Made by a program: the position numbers and the translations under genes. Positions 55,658-64,000 of a DNA stretch of 64,000 nt are shown in pieces. The notes beneath the pieces were generated by a model. It was not told where the DNA came from. It did not search any database and worked only from the letters and a program-made list of their open reading frames with translations. Each line of letters opens with the position of its first letter. Position 1 is the stretch's first letter. Source of the stretch: Halieaceae bacterium MED-G27 (GTDB taxonomy: Bacteria > Pseudomonadota > Gammaproteobacteria > Pseudomonadales > Halieaceae); NCBI GenBank assembly GCA_002456975.1, contig NTKA01000001.1, positions 1-64,000 of the forward strand. The letters run 5' to 3'.

Positions 55658-56881
55658 CTACCTCACCATCGTGTTCAAATCGAATATCGGCAACAGAATT
55701 GCCATAACTATTGTCAGCACCAAACCACCCATGACTACCACCATAATAGGCTCAAATAGCCCCATAACGGTGCCTAGCGTCATCTCCAGCTCACGCTCCT
55801 GATTCGTGGCAGAGCGCTCCAACATTGTTTCTAACTCACCGCTGGTTTCACCAGACGCTACCATGTGAACCATCATGGGTGGAAAAAAGGGTTCTTGACT
55901 CAGCGCCCGGTTAAGACTTGAGCCTTCCTGAACCTTCAGCGCCACGTCAGCACTCGCATCGCGAAGCACCAAGTTATTCATCACAGCACCGGCGATCTTG
56001 AGTGCATCGAGTAGCGGTACACCTGACGCCATCAGGATACTCAGTGTGGATGAAAAGCGTGCGGTATCCATGCCGATTAGCACGCCATTGATACCAGGCA
56101 CCCGCAACAAAACCGCATCCCAGATTCGTTTGTTCGACGGTTTTTTCAGCAACCGTTGGAATGCAATAAGCGTGACGATGATGGTCGCGAGTAAAACCAA
56201 ACCAAATTCGGTCAAAAAATCACTGGTTGCGATTAAGGCAACCGTCAATGGCGGTAAGTCCGTCTTAGTCTGGGCAAAGATCCCCACCAACTCTGGAACC
56301 ACAAATACCATCAACGCAGTCACTACGGCGATGGCAACACCGATTAGCACGAAGGGGTAAATCAATGCCATCTGCAGTTTCTGCGCCGTATGCTGCCGCG
56401 ACTCGGTATATTCGGCGAGCTGCTCTAACACGGGACCCAACTGCCCTGCCTGCTCTCCCGCATTTACCATGGCTCTATACATATCGCCGAAGGTCTGCGG
56501 AAACTGGCCCATGGCATGAGCCAGAGTATGCCCCTCGGCCACCTTCGATCTCACCTGCAATAGCAGTGCCTTCGTCGATGACTTGCGCGTTTGTTCAGCC
56601 GCTGCCTGCAAGCACTCATCGAGCGGTAAGGCCGATGCCACCAGAGTCGATAACTGTCGGGTCACTAATGACACTTCGGCTGCACTCAGTCGAGGGCTAA
56701 ATAGCCCAGCACGCGCAACAGAGCCTGATATGAGTGGCCGTTTGGACGCGGTTGCCACCTCAAGTGGTCGTAATTTCTTCGATCGAAGTTGCGCTCTAAT
56801 CTGACGCTCCGAGTCTCCCTCGAGGACGCCTTTGACAACTTTGCCACTGCTATCGAGAGCCTTGTACTTAAAAGCAGGCAT
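55658..56881 (-). CDS. gspF: Type II secretion inner-membrane platform protein
   Basis: A 407-residue protein with two repeats of the T2SSF domain (about 70-190 and 272-395) and three membrane helices. Typical segments are MVNAGEQAGQLGPVLEQLAEYTE and the matching MVASGETSGELETMLERSA. It is the platform protein that the GspE ATPase acts on. It starts two bases past gspE. Confidence 0.96.
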   Translation of the reverse strand: MPAFKYKALDSSGKVVKGVLEGDSERQIRAQLRSKKLRPLEVATASKRPLISGSVARAGLFSPRLSAAEVSLVTRQLSTLVASALPLDECLQAAAEQTRKSSTKALLLQVRSKVAEGHTLAHAMGQFPQTFGDMYRAMVNAGEQAGQLGPVLEQLAEYTESRQHTAQKLQMALIYPFVLIGVAIAVVTALMVFVVPELVGIFAQTKTDLPPLTVALIATSDFLTEFGLVLLATIIVTLIAFQRLLKKPSNKRIWDAVLLRVPGINGVLIGMDTARFSSTLSILMASGVPLLDALKIAGAVMNNLVLRDASADVALKVQEGSSLNRALSQEPFFPPMMVHMVASGETSGELETMLERSATNQERELEMTLGTVMGLFEPIMVVVMGGLVLTIVMAILLPIFDLNTMVR

Positions 56882-56882
56882 G

Positions 56883-58424
56883 CTATTTCACCGACGTGAC
56901 GCGGAGCACCTCTTCGAGTGTCGTTTCCCCCGCGAGGATTCGTCGGCGACCATCAGCCTGAATGCCAGGGTATTGTTGTCGCGCCACCGCTAGCATAGCC
57001 TGCTCGCTCTCAGCCTCGTGGATAGCAGTCCTCAAGGTTTCATCAACTTCGATCAACTCGTAAATACCTGTCCTGCCGCGATAGCCCGTCATGTTGCAAC
57101 GAGCACAACCCTTGGCATGATGAATCTCACGGTGCTCGTCGACTGAAAGACCCAACAACTCGAGCTCTCCCGCTGTCGCGGGTGCCGATTCTCGACAATC
57201 GACACATAACAGCCGCACTAATCGTTGAGCCATGACTGCGACCAAGCTCGAAGACAACAAAAACGGCTCAACACCCATGTCCTGAAGACGCGTCACCGCG
57301 CCGATCGCCGTATTCGTGTGAAGCGTGGACAACACCAAGTGCCCCGTCAGTGAGGCTTGCACGGCAATTTCTGCTGTTTCTAAGTCTCGAATCTCACCGA
57401 CCATCACCACGTCGGGATCCTGACGCAATATCGCGCGCAAACCCCTCGCGAATGTCATATCCACCTTGGTATTCACCTGAGTCTGACCGACCCCGGGCAG
57501 CATATACTCGACAGGGTCTTCAATAGTCAGGATATTTCGGGAGCTCTGGTTGATACTGGACAAACCTGCATACAAGGTCGTGGTCTTACCCGAACCTGTG
57601 GGACCGGTCACCAAAATAATACCGTGAGGTCTTGCAAGCGCGTTACGGTAGCCCGACTCCACCTGCTCATTCATCCTAAGCTGCTGTAACTCGAGCTGAC
57701 CCGCCTGCTTGTCTAGCAATCGCAGTACAACACGCTCACCGTGAGCTGAGGGAATCGTCGACATCCGAATATCAATCGCGTGCCCGGCAATCCTGACAGA
57801 GATACGTCCGTCTTGCGGAACGCGCTTCTCCGCAATATCGAGCTTGGCCATCACTTTGAGACGTGACACCAACAGGGGCGCGAGCATGCGCTTGGGTGAC
57901 AACACCTCGGCTAGGACACCGTCAATCCGATAACGCACTGAAAGACGATCTTCAAACGTCTCGATGTGGATATCAGATGCCTGCTCTTTAACTGCCTGAG
58001 ACAAAATAGCATTGATCAATCGAATAATCGGGGCGTCGTCCTCGGCATCCATCAAGTCCCCGAGGTCGGGAATCTCATCGACTAATCGGGCTAGATCAAC
58101 ATCAGAAGAGAGATCCTCAGCCATTTGCGCTGCCTGATTTTGGCTGCGCTGGTAAGCACCTGTCAGTCTAGACTGAAACATCGACTCATCGACTGCTTCC
58201 AAACTAAAAGCTCGACCAGCACACCGCCTCACCTCGAGCAGGGTTTCGGTCGCTAATGGCGCCACGTAAACGAGAGTGAGTAATTCGTTGCTATATTCAA
58301 GTACCGCTTGATTCGCTTTGGCATAGGCGAAGGGTAATCGACCGGGGAGATTCGCCTCGGTGAGTACCTCGTCCTCGACAACTAAGCTGTCCAGTTCGTC
58401 GATGGCATCGACCGCGGTATTCAC
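56883..58424 (-). CDS. gspE: Type II secretion ATPase
   Basis: The 513-residue protein has an N-terminal domain, Walker A GPTGSGKTTT (K280), the Asp box, a Walker B region RQDPDVVMVGEIRD, the His box LSTLHTN and the tetracysteine zinc site (C407, C410, C440, C443). It powers pseudopilus assembly from the cytoplasm. It overlaps gspD by four bases. Confidence 0.97.
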   Translation of the reverse strand: MNTAVDAIDELDSLVVEDEVLTEANLPGRLPFAYAKANQAVLEYSNELLTLVYVAPLATETLLEVRRCAGRAFSLEAVDESMFQSRLTGAYQRSQNQAAQMAEDLSSDVDLARLVDEIPDLGDLMDAEDDAPIIRLINAILSQAVKEQASDIHIETFEDRLSVRYRIDGVLAEVLSPKRMLAPLLVSRLKVMAKLDIAEKRVPQDGRISVRIAGHAIDIRMSTIPSAHGERVVLRLLDKQAGQLELQQLRMNEQVESGYRNALARPHGIILVTGPTGSGKTTTLYAGLSSINQSSRNILTIEDPVEYMLPGVGQTQVNTKVDMTFARGLRAILRQDPDVVMVGEIRDLETAEIAVQASLTGHLVLSTLHTNTAIGAVTRLQDMGVEPFLLSSSLVAVMAQRLVRLLCVDCRESAPATAGELELLGLSVDEHREIHHAKGCARCNMTGYRGRTGIYELIEVDETLRTAIHEAESEQAMLAVARQQYPGIQADGRRRILAGETTLEEVLRVTSVK

Positions 58425-60430
58425 TGGCTTGCGTCCTCAAGGCTCTCGGGAGAGACCTCTCTGAGCGTGTTAATGCGCTCTTCCCACGTGGGTAACAACG
58501 GCATAGCGTCGTCGTCTAAAAACATCAAACCTTGGTCACGGCGCAGTCGCTGCTGATCCCGAATGTATCGATATTTCTCAGCTGTTGCACCGGCGAGATC
58601 GGCATCGTCACGAATAATCGTGGAGCGGATAAACACCAACAAATTCGATTTCGTTACCGATACCACGTCGCTTCGGAATAGACGGCCAAAAAAGGGAATA
58701 TCCGACAACACCGGTACGCCTTGCTGAGAGTCCTGTATGTCGTCTTTGACCAAGCCACCGAGCACGACAATATCCCCGTCTTTGGCAAGCACTTTGGTCT
58801 CGATTTTTCGTTCATTGGTAATCACGTCGGAGGCGGACAACACTTGCTGCGATATACTCGACACCTCCTGCACGATATCCATAACAACCGAATCGCCCTC
58901 GTTGATCTGAGGTGTCACCTCGAGGGTGACACCCACATTCTCACGCTGAATGGTCTGGAAAGGATTAGCCACGCCATTGGACGCGCCGGTATTGGTGTAA
59001 CTACCGGTGACGAACGGAACTTGCTGGCCCACCGTGATGAATGCTTCCTCGTTATCGAGGGTAAGCAAGCTTGGTGTCGACAGGATGTTGGCATTGCCTT
59101 GCGATTCGAGCGCGCTCAAAATAGTGGTCATGGTCAATGAATCGTCAACCACGCCCCAACCGAACGTGGTCCCGGGTACCCCCGCGAGCGCACCCGCCAC
59201 ATTGCGGATGCTAATGTCGTTCGATGTACCGTCTGCAGGCAATAGCGCTGCGCCCAAAGTGCCATTTCGCCCTTGCTGCGCCGAGCTTGTGCTGATATTG
59301 GAGCCAAAAGCACCGCTACTGTTAGCAAATAGCCACTGCAGACCTAGCTCGCGACCCTCCACGACTTCCATTTCAACAATGATCGCCTCTACGAGAACCT
59401 GCGCTCTCCGGATATCAAGGCGCGCAATGACCGCCTCTAGAGCTGCCATCTCATCGGCTTCGGCTGTGATAATCAGGCTGTTAGTACCTGCGTCGGCCTC
59501 GATTGTTGATTTGGCGGAGTTGCTATTTCTATTTCGATCTCCGCCCTCATCGAGTCGGGAGATATTTTGCATTACACGAGTGAGCACTTCGGCGACTTCG
59601 GTAGCGTCGGCGTATTCGAGGTACATCACTCGCACATTGCCACTTTGCTCTAGAGGAATATCCAGATAAGCGATGAGGGTAAGGATTCGTTCGATACTCA
59701 CTTCATCGGCTGTAATGATGACGCTATTGGAACGCTTATCGGCCACCAGCGTTGCCTCTTCGTTTGCATCGCCGTCACGCGCCCGCGACTTCTCAAGGGT
59801 TTTCAGCATTTCTACGACATCAGTCGCCACGCCGTACTTGAGTGTTACCAATTCCGTCTTTTTGACGGCCGATTGATCCATGTTGTCAATAATCTCAGCG
59901 ATTCGCTGAATGTTGGCTCTGATATCCGAAATGATAATGGCATTACTCGGGGTGTATGCCGCCATGTGTGCTTGCTGCGGTACAAGCGGCCTAAGTACCG
60001 GGATCAGCTTTGCAGCGGACACGTTCTCCAAGCGGATAACCTGTGTAACGTATTCGTCGTTTATCAGGGAGGCAGTGCCAGACACGACATCGACCGGTGC
60101 TGATCGTGCGTTCTTATTAGGGATGACGCGAACAATCCCACCACTGCGCACCGCGGTGTAGCCATGAACATCGAGAATAGACAGGAACAAGTCGTACAGC
60201 TCTGCCTTGGTCACAGGCTTACTAGAGACAACTTTCACCTTACCCTTCACCGAGGGGTCTACTACGATCGTAGTGCCAGTAACATCGGACACAAATTGGA
60301 TGAGCTCCTGAATGTCGGTGTCTTTTAAGTTAACTGTGAACTCTTGAGCAACTGCGACTTTCGTCGCTACCACACCCGACGCCACAAGAAGTGCGAGAGT
60401 AAGCGCTCTAATTACTGACTTAATGCGCAT
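58421..60430 (-). CDS. gspD: Type II secretion outer-membrane secretin
   Basis: The 669-residue protein has a signal peptide (about 1-28), N0 and N1-N3 domains (FTVNLKDTDIQELIQFVSDVTG near residue 31) and the secretin barrel with VPVLSDIPFFGRLFR. It is the outer-membrane channel through which folded proteins leave. The C-terminal S-domain is short. Confidence 0.97.
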   Translation of the reverse strand: MRIKSVIRALTLALLVASGVVATKVAVAQEFTVNLKDTDIQELIQFVSDVTGTTIVVDPSVKGKVKVVSSKPVTKAELYDLFLSILDVHGYTAVRSGGIVRVIPNKNARSAPVDVVSGTASLINDEYVTQVIRLENVSAAKLIPVLRPLVPQQAHMAAYTPSNAIIISDIRANIQRIAEIIDNMDQSAVKKTELVTLKYGVATDVVEMLKTLEKSRARDGDANEEATLVADKRSNSVIITADEVSIERILTLIAYLDIPLEQSGNVRVMYLEYADATEVAEVLTRVMQNISRLDEGGDRNRNSNSAKSTIEADAGTNSLIITAEADEMAALEAVIARLDIRRAQVLVEAIIVEMEVVEGRELGLQWLFANSSGAFGSNISTSSAQQGRNGTLGAALLPADGTSNDISIRNVAGALAGVPGTTFGWGVVDDSLTMTTILSALESQGNANILSTPSLLTLDNEEAFITVGQQVPFVTGSYTNTGASNGVANPFQTIQRENVGVTLEVTPQINEGDSVVMDIVQEVSSISQQVLSASDVITNERKIETKVLAKDGDIVVLGGLVKDDIQDSQQGVPVLSDIPFFGRLFRSDVVSVTKSNLLVFIRSTIIRDDADLAGATAEKYRYIRDQQRLRRDQGLMFLDDDAMPLLPTWEERINTLREVSPESLEDASQ

Positions 60431-60450
60431 GAATTCAGTTGCTCCTAATC

Positions 60451-61470
60451 CTAGTTGCTCAAGCTTACGCTTATTGTGAGCGCGCTGCCCCCGCGCTCGA
60501 TATCAAAGGTGGCCCCAGTGGCCTCTCGCATTAACTGGTAGAGACGAACTGTATTGCTGGGATCACTCAGAGAATACCCATTCACCGCCGTAACGATATC
60601 ACCCGGCTCAAATCCCAAGGCCGCAAACTTACCTCGATCCCGACCGGGAGTAATCCGGTACCCGCGAAGGCCATTGTCGCCCTGCACTGCACTGATCGAT
60701 ACCAGTGATGCCAACGATTGTGGATCATCATAAAGCTGCTGGCGATAACCGGAAGCCAATTGATTCGCCTCACCCTGATCTACTTGCCGCGCCTGCACTG
60801 CTGGTCGACTGCTGCTCGTCTGAGCACGTGGCGTCACGGTGGGTGTGGCAGGTGTAGGCAGTATTCCAACGATGCCGTTGTCATCAAATAAGGTGAGTAA
60901 CTCATAGGTTCCATTGTTATCGATCACTACCTGCTTCGCCAAAATTTTGGCAAGTGTCACCTTACCGTTGGCCGGCAGGGCATCCCCCACCGAGTAGAGC
61001 GCCTGTCGCTTTTTGGCTTCTATCATCGCGCTACCGAGACCATCGTCGGTCGATGACACAATCCCGGTCAATACCAGTGCCAACGACGTTTCTTTGGCAC
61101 CGTCCTCAATCCCCTCTCGCGGGTTGCTAACGGTCGACGTTGGAGAGGTAGTCGAAAGTGCCGACCCATCAACCGACCCAAAGATGTTGAGGCCCATGAT
61201 CGACGACACATCGATAACTTCGAGTTCCGCCGGAGAAGCGCTCGTAATTTCGGGTGGGTTAATGATTGCAGTGGGCGACACGGTTACAGCTGGAGCGCGG
61301 TAAAACGACCACAGTAGCGACGACGCGCTGCTGATCACCCAAAGCGAAGCCAACATAATCATTCCAAGCTGCAATCGAGCAAGACGCTCGGGATCCGCCA
61401 GCCAGCGGATGGCGGCTCGACTTCGTTGCTCCAAATTCGCCGAAGCGGCAAGGTTAGCCCAATCGGTCAT
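60451..61470 (-). CDS. gspC: Type II secretion system protein C
   Basis: The 339-residue protein has one membrane helix (about 34-55), a periplasmic HR domain (about 90-200) and a C-terminal PDZ domain (GFEPGDIVTAVNGYSL). It links the secretin to the inner membrane. First gene of the gspC-N operon. Confidence 0.93.
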   Translation of the reverse strand: MTDWANLAASANLEQRSRAAIRWLADPERLARLQLGMIMLASLWVISSASSLLWSFYRAPAVTVSPTAIINPPEITSASPAELEVIDVSSIMGLNIFGSVDGSALSTTSPTSTVSNPREGIEDGAKETSLALVLTGIVSSTDDGLGSAMIEAKKRQALYSVGDALPANGKVTLAKILAKQVVIDNNGTYELLTLFDDNGIVGILPTPATPTVTPRAQTSSSRPAVQARQVDQGEANQLASGYRQQLYDDPQSLASLVSISAVQGDNGLRGYRITPGRDRGKFAALGFEPGDIVTAVNGYSLSDPSNTVRLYQLMREATGATFDIERGGSALTISVSLSN

Positions 61471-61529
61471 CGATTTACTCGACCTATTACTCAGTAGTTA
61501 AGTGTAACGGATACCAGACCTTTTCTGAT

Positions 61530-61550
61530 GACGTTGCGATGAACAACGTC
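61530..61550 (-). terminator. Hairpin between the GGDEF-like gene and gspC
   Basis: An inverted repeat gacgttg / caacgtc with seven-base loop lies just past the stop of the minus-strand gene at 61553. No clear T-tract follows. It may be a weak terminator or part of the gspC leader. Confidence 0.35.
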
Positions 61551-61552
61551 GC

Positions 61553-62629
61553 TTATTCATCCGCTTCTGTCGCGACCGAGGGGTCTCCCGCCGCCACATC
61601 GTTATCGGCTTCCTGTAATAACTCAGCGGCAATCTCCACGGCATCACCCGACCCCAACTGCTCCACTGAGCACAGGCGGAAACCACGCTGAACATTGAGT
61701 TCCACCATGCCGCCGGCACCATCATCGATCATTTTGCCGTTCAGCCCCTGATGCCAGCGAGTGACGATCGCCGGAACACTCTCCTCGGGCGCATCAACGA
61801 CCATGATGCCAAAGGAATTGAGGCCAATACGTCCAACCGAGTCCGTATCACGCAACCCTGCCGCGATTTGACTCGCAGCACCACGTAATACCCGGCTTTG
61901 AATATGCCGTTGAGATAGATTATTCATGTGCTCCAGCCCCGATAGTCGCAGCACCACGACCAATGGCGGACGCTTATTGCGCCTTGCGCGATTTATCTCT
62001 CGCTCCAGATCTCGAATCAGTCCGGCTCGGTTGGCCACGTTGGTGACGGGATCAAGTAGTACAAAATCACCGATGCGATTCATTTCGATGAGTCGATTTA
62101 TGAGCAGCGGGACCTTAGCGACAAAGCTCTGCAAGGCTTCAAGTTGTCGCTCGTCGGTCATCACCAGTGTTCGCGGATTTGCGACATGGATACTGCCGAC
62201 CAACACGCCCTGATCCTCCACGGGTATCAGCATCGACTGCTCAACCGTCTCGGCGTTCTCGAACAATTCAATATCTTTGTAAACACCGCCCGGAGTTCGA
62301 TCCCAAGAAGGCTCTTCCGAATAGAGATTCATCAGGTCAAAACTGTCGGTAAGCAACCTCACCTTGCCAGATACGACTCCGACAGGATCGAAATGTCGAT
62401 CGAGTTCATCGACAGGGTCATGGAGCCAAAACTCCACAAAGCTTCCGCTCGCTAACTGACGAACACCCGATAGAGCGAGATCGAGTAAATCATATAGCTC
62501 CGTGGCGGTGATCATTTGGTGCTCTATCTTCGCCAGCTGCACCGTCGCGGCATCGGCTACGGGAGCCAGAGTGCCAGCGTCTTCGACGTACATTGTGCTG
62601 TCAGCCATCGCGCTTTCGGCATGAATCAT
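61553..62629 (-). CDS. GAF-like sensor protein with a degenerate GGDEF domain
   Basis: A 358-residue protein; an in-frame ATG at 62608 is an alternative start. The N-terminal part (about 30-175) resembles a GAF/DUF484-type sensor fold. A GGDEF domain (about 190-310) follows, with DPVTNVANRAGL and RIGLNSFGIMV; the catalytic GGDEF is GLNSF (269-273), so cyclase activity is unlikely. No transmembrane segment. It lies upstream of gspC on the same strand, about 80 bases away, and may regulate secretion or bind a nucleotide (inference). Confidence 0.78.
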   Translation of the reverse strand: MIHAESAMADSTMYVEDAGTLAPVADAATVQLAKIEHQMITATELYDLLDLALSGVRQLASGSFVEFWLHDPVDELDRHFDPVGVVSGKVRLLTDSFDLMNLYSEEPSWDRTPGGVYKDIELFENAETVEQSMLIPVEDQGVLVGSIHVANPRTLVMTDERQLEALQSFVAKVPLLINRLIEMNRIGDFVLLDPVTNVANRAGLIRDLEREINRARRNKRPPLVVVLRLSGLEHMNNLSQRHIQSRVLRGAASQIAAGLRDTDSVGRIGLNSFGIMVVDAPEESVPAIVTRWHQGLNGKMIDDGAGGMVELNVQRGFRLCSVEQLGSGDAVEIAAELLQEADNDVAAGDPSVATEADE

Positions 62630-62730
62630 GCCGCCCCAATGTTGGTAGAGAGTTTTACAAAGCCAAGATGCCGCTGAACTCGCATCAGGTGCTCACCACA
62701 AGAGTTTAGATCTGTTAAACTTAGATTTAA

Positions 62731-62868
62731 ACCTGCGGGGTGGCATTAGCCTGAGATACGTTGTCGTAAACCCGTTGCACCTGAACCGGATAATGCCGGC
62801 GTAGGAACAGGTCAGCTCGTCAGAGCGTTACTCCTTATCCTTGCTGTCTGATTCCCTATCGCAAGGAT
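62731..62868 (+). promoter_or_regulatory. TPP (thiamine pyrophosphate) riboswitch with RBS-sequestering stem
   Basis: The aptamer (62731-62812) shows the conserved THI-box elements: closing stem acctg / caggt, ggggtggc, ctgaga at 62751, and acccgttgcacctgaacc followed by ggataatgccggcgtagg. Downstream, atccttgc (62837-62844) is exactly complementary to gcaaggat (62861-62868), which contains the aagga ribosome-binding site 11 bases before the receptor ATG at 62879. This layout means TPP would block translation. The aptamer is certain; the mechanism is inferred from complementarity. Confidence 0.95.
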
Positions 62869-62878
62869 TGAAAGCCCA

Positions 62879-64000
62879 ATGCGTCCATATCAACAACTCA
62901 TGGTCGTGACCGCCATCAGCACAAGCGCTGTGTGGGTCACAGCATCGCCCTTAGAGGAAGTCATCGTCGAGGCCACACTGCTCGCATCGGATACCCAGAC
63001 TATCAGTCTCACCACCCTCGACAAGGAGGTATTGGATCAGCGCGGGACTACCCATCTAGAGGATGCGCTGACCCTCGCGGCAAATACTAATGCATCAGCT
63101 GGCGCGTCTCGCCAGCGTTTTTTTCAGATCAGAGGTATCGGTGAGCGAAGCCAGTTCATCGAGCCCAATAACCCCTCGGTCGTGGTGATGCTAGATGGCA
63201 TCGATATCAGTGGACTTGGGGGCGCCTTAACGAGCTATGACCTAAAGAAAATTGACGTACTACGAGGCCCTCAGGGGTCGAGAATGGGCGCTGGTGCGCT
63301 CGCTGGTCTAATAAATTTGACGACACAAAAACCCAGCGAAGCATCGGGAGTTAGCGCCAGCTTCGGAGCCGAGAGCTATGGTGGTAGCCGCGCCTCGGCT
63401 GCCATCAACGGCGCTATTGGTGGTGGCATTAACGCAAGGCTCGCACACCAGCAATATCGGTCTGATGGCTGGTCAAAAAACACCCATCTCAATCGAGAAG
63501 ACACCAACGCGCGCGATGAGCAAACAACCCGCTTGGGACTGCAATATCAAAAAGATCAGCAACAGCTTGACCTTGGGATTCATCATCTCGATATCGACAA
63601 CGGCTACGACGCGTTCTCGCTCGACAACACTCGCACGACACTCAGCGATGAACCCGGTGAGGATTCTCTTGATTTGACTGCCGCACGACTCGCCTGGCAA
63701 TACTCAGGAGTTGTTCTCGACCACACGATGCAACTCAGTAGCGTGTCAGCGGACAGCGTTTACAGCTACGACGAGGACTGGAGTTTCGTCGGCATCGCAC
63801 CGGGCTGGGAATACAGCTCTTTCGACGCCTATCTTAGATCTAACGATCGCTCAGCATTCGAATGGCGCAGTTCGCAAAGTAGCGATAGCAGAGACTGGGT
63901 GGCCGGTATTTATCTTCGGCAGGACGAAGAGCAACTGACTCGAAACTACACCTATCTCAGTGCACCGTTTTATAGCCGCAATAAGGTAGAAACAAGGGCC
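62879..64000 (+). CDS. TonB-dependent outer-membrane receptor, probably thiamine-related (partial)
   Basis: The first 374 residues are in the window; the gene runs off the right edge. The frame has a signal peptide (about 1-23), a TonB box-like EEVIVEA, a plug domain with RFFQIRGIGERSQF, VVVMLDGIDISG and VLRGPQGSRMGAGALAGLINL, then barrel strands. It imports scarce large or rare compounds using TonB energy. The riboswitch directly upstream indicates thiamine or a precursor as substrate, as known for TPP-controlled receptors in other gammaproteobacteria (inference). Confidence 0.92.
   Translation, partial: MRPYQQLMVVTAISTSAVWVTASPLEEVIVEATLLASDTQTISLTTLDKEVLDQRGTTHLEDALTLAANTNASAGASRQRFFQIRGIGERSQFIEPNNPSVVVMLDGIDISGLGGALTSYDLKKIDVLRGPQGSRMGAGALAGLINLTTQKPSEASGVSASFGAESYGGSRASAAINGAIGGGINARLAHQQYRSDGWSKNTHLNREDTNARDEQTTRLGLQYQKDQQQLDLGIHHLDIDNGYDAFSLDNTRTTLSDEPGEDSLDLTAARLAWQYSGVVLDHTMQLSSVSADSVYSYDEDWSFVGIAPGWEYSSFDAYLRSNDRSAFEWRSSQSSDSRDWVAGIYLRQDEEQLTRNYTYLSAPFYSRNKVETRA

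Overview
The window is chromosomal DNA from a Gram-negative gammaproteobacterium. Gene order in the centre (gyrA-serC-pheA-tyrA-aroA-cmk-rpsA-ihfB-lapA-lapB-pyrF, with mtaD-ubiG-mupP-yciK divergent from gyrA) matches the backbone known from Pseudomonas and relatives. The acyl-CoA carboxylase operon, Na+-coupled symporters, complete type II secretion operon and TonB receptor suggest an aerobic marine heterotroph, perhaps of the Cellvibrionales/Halieaceae type; that placement is inference. No tRNA, rRNA, insertion sequence, phage or CRISPR array was recognised, and coding density is very high.

Layout. 1-330: a 68-bp tandem repeat and a terminator. 356-9631 (minus): a tightly packed catabolic operon with both subunits of a biotin-dependent acyl-CoA carboxylase, two crotonases, a nitronate monooxygenase-like flavoprotein, a DinB/maleylpyruvate-isomerase-like protein, a DXD glycosyltransferase and a beta-lactamase-fold hydrolase. 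A divergent TetR gene (9818-10489) and a palindromic operator candidate flank it. 10491-14433 (minus): DHH phosphoesterase, helix-hairpin-helix protein, pyrF, lapB, lapA, ihfB. 14560-17955 (minus): a porin, a short PstS-like periplasmic protein and a hybrid histidine kinase, lying between rpsA and ihfB, which are normally neighbours. 18062-27511 (minus): rpsA, cmk, aroA, tyrA, pheA, serC, gyrA. 27636-31098 (plus): mtaD, ubiG, mupP-like, yciK-like. 31107-35000 (minus): rluB, scpB, scpA, yciO, PHP-domain rnm/yciV.

35065-45918 (mostly plus): yciB, SH3-domain protein, cyclophilin, pdxJ, rluA-like, DUF2244, rimO, rsmE (msrA convergent), a VWA protein gene with an apparent frameshift paired with a J-domain membrane protein, htpX and a Deg-type protease. 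46018-50043 (minus): secreted serine hydrolase plus two Na+ symporters. 50092-61470 (minus): gspC-D-E-F-G-H-I-J-K-L-M-N, a complete type II secretion operon, preceded by a GAF/degenerate-GGDEF protein. 62731-64000 (plus): a TPP riboswitch with a visible Shine-Dalgarno-sequestering stem and the 5' part of a TonB-dependent receptor, most likely for thiamine or a precursor.

The best candidates for something under-described are: the porin/PstS-like/hybrid kinase trio with a His/Met/Asp-rich porin loop; the carboxylase operon with its unusual passengers; the A7 frameshift in the VWA gene; the riboswitch-receptor pair; and a perfect 10-bp inverted repeat between gyrA and mtaD. Many genes here start with GTG or TTG or overlap their neighbour, so several starts were chosen by overlap and family length rather than by the longest frame.
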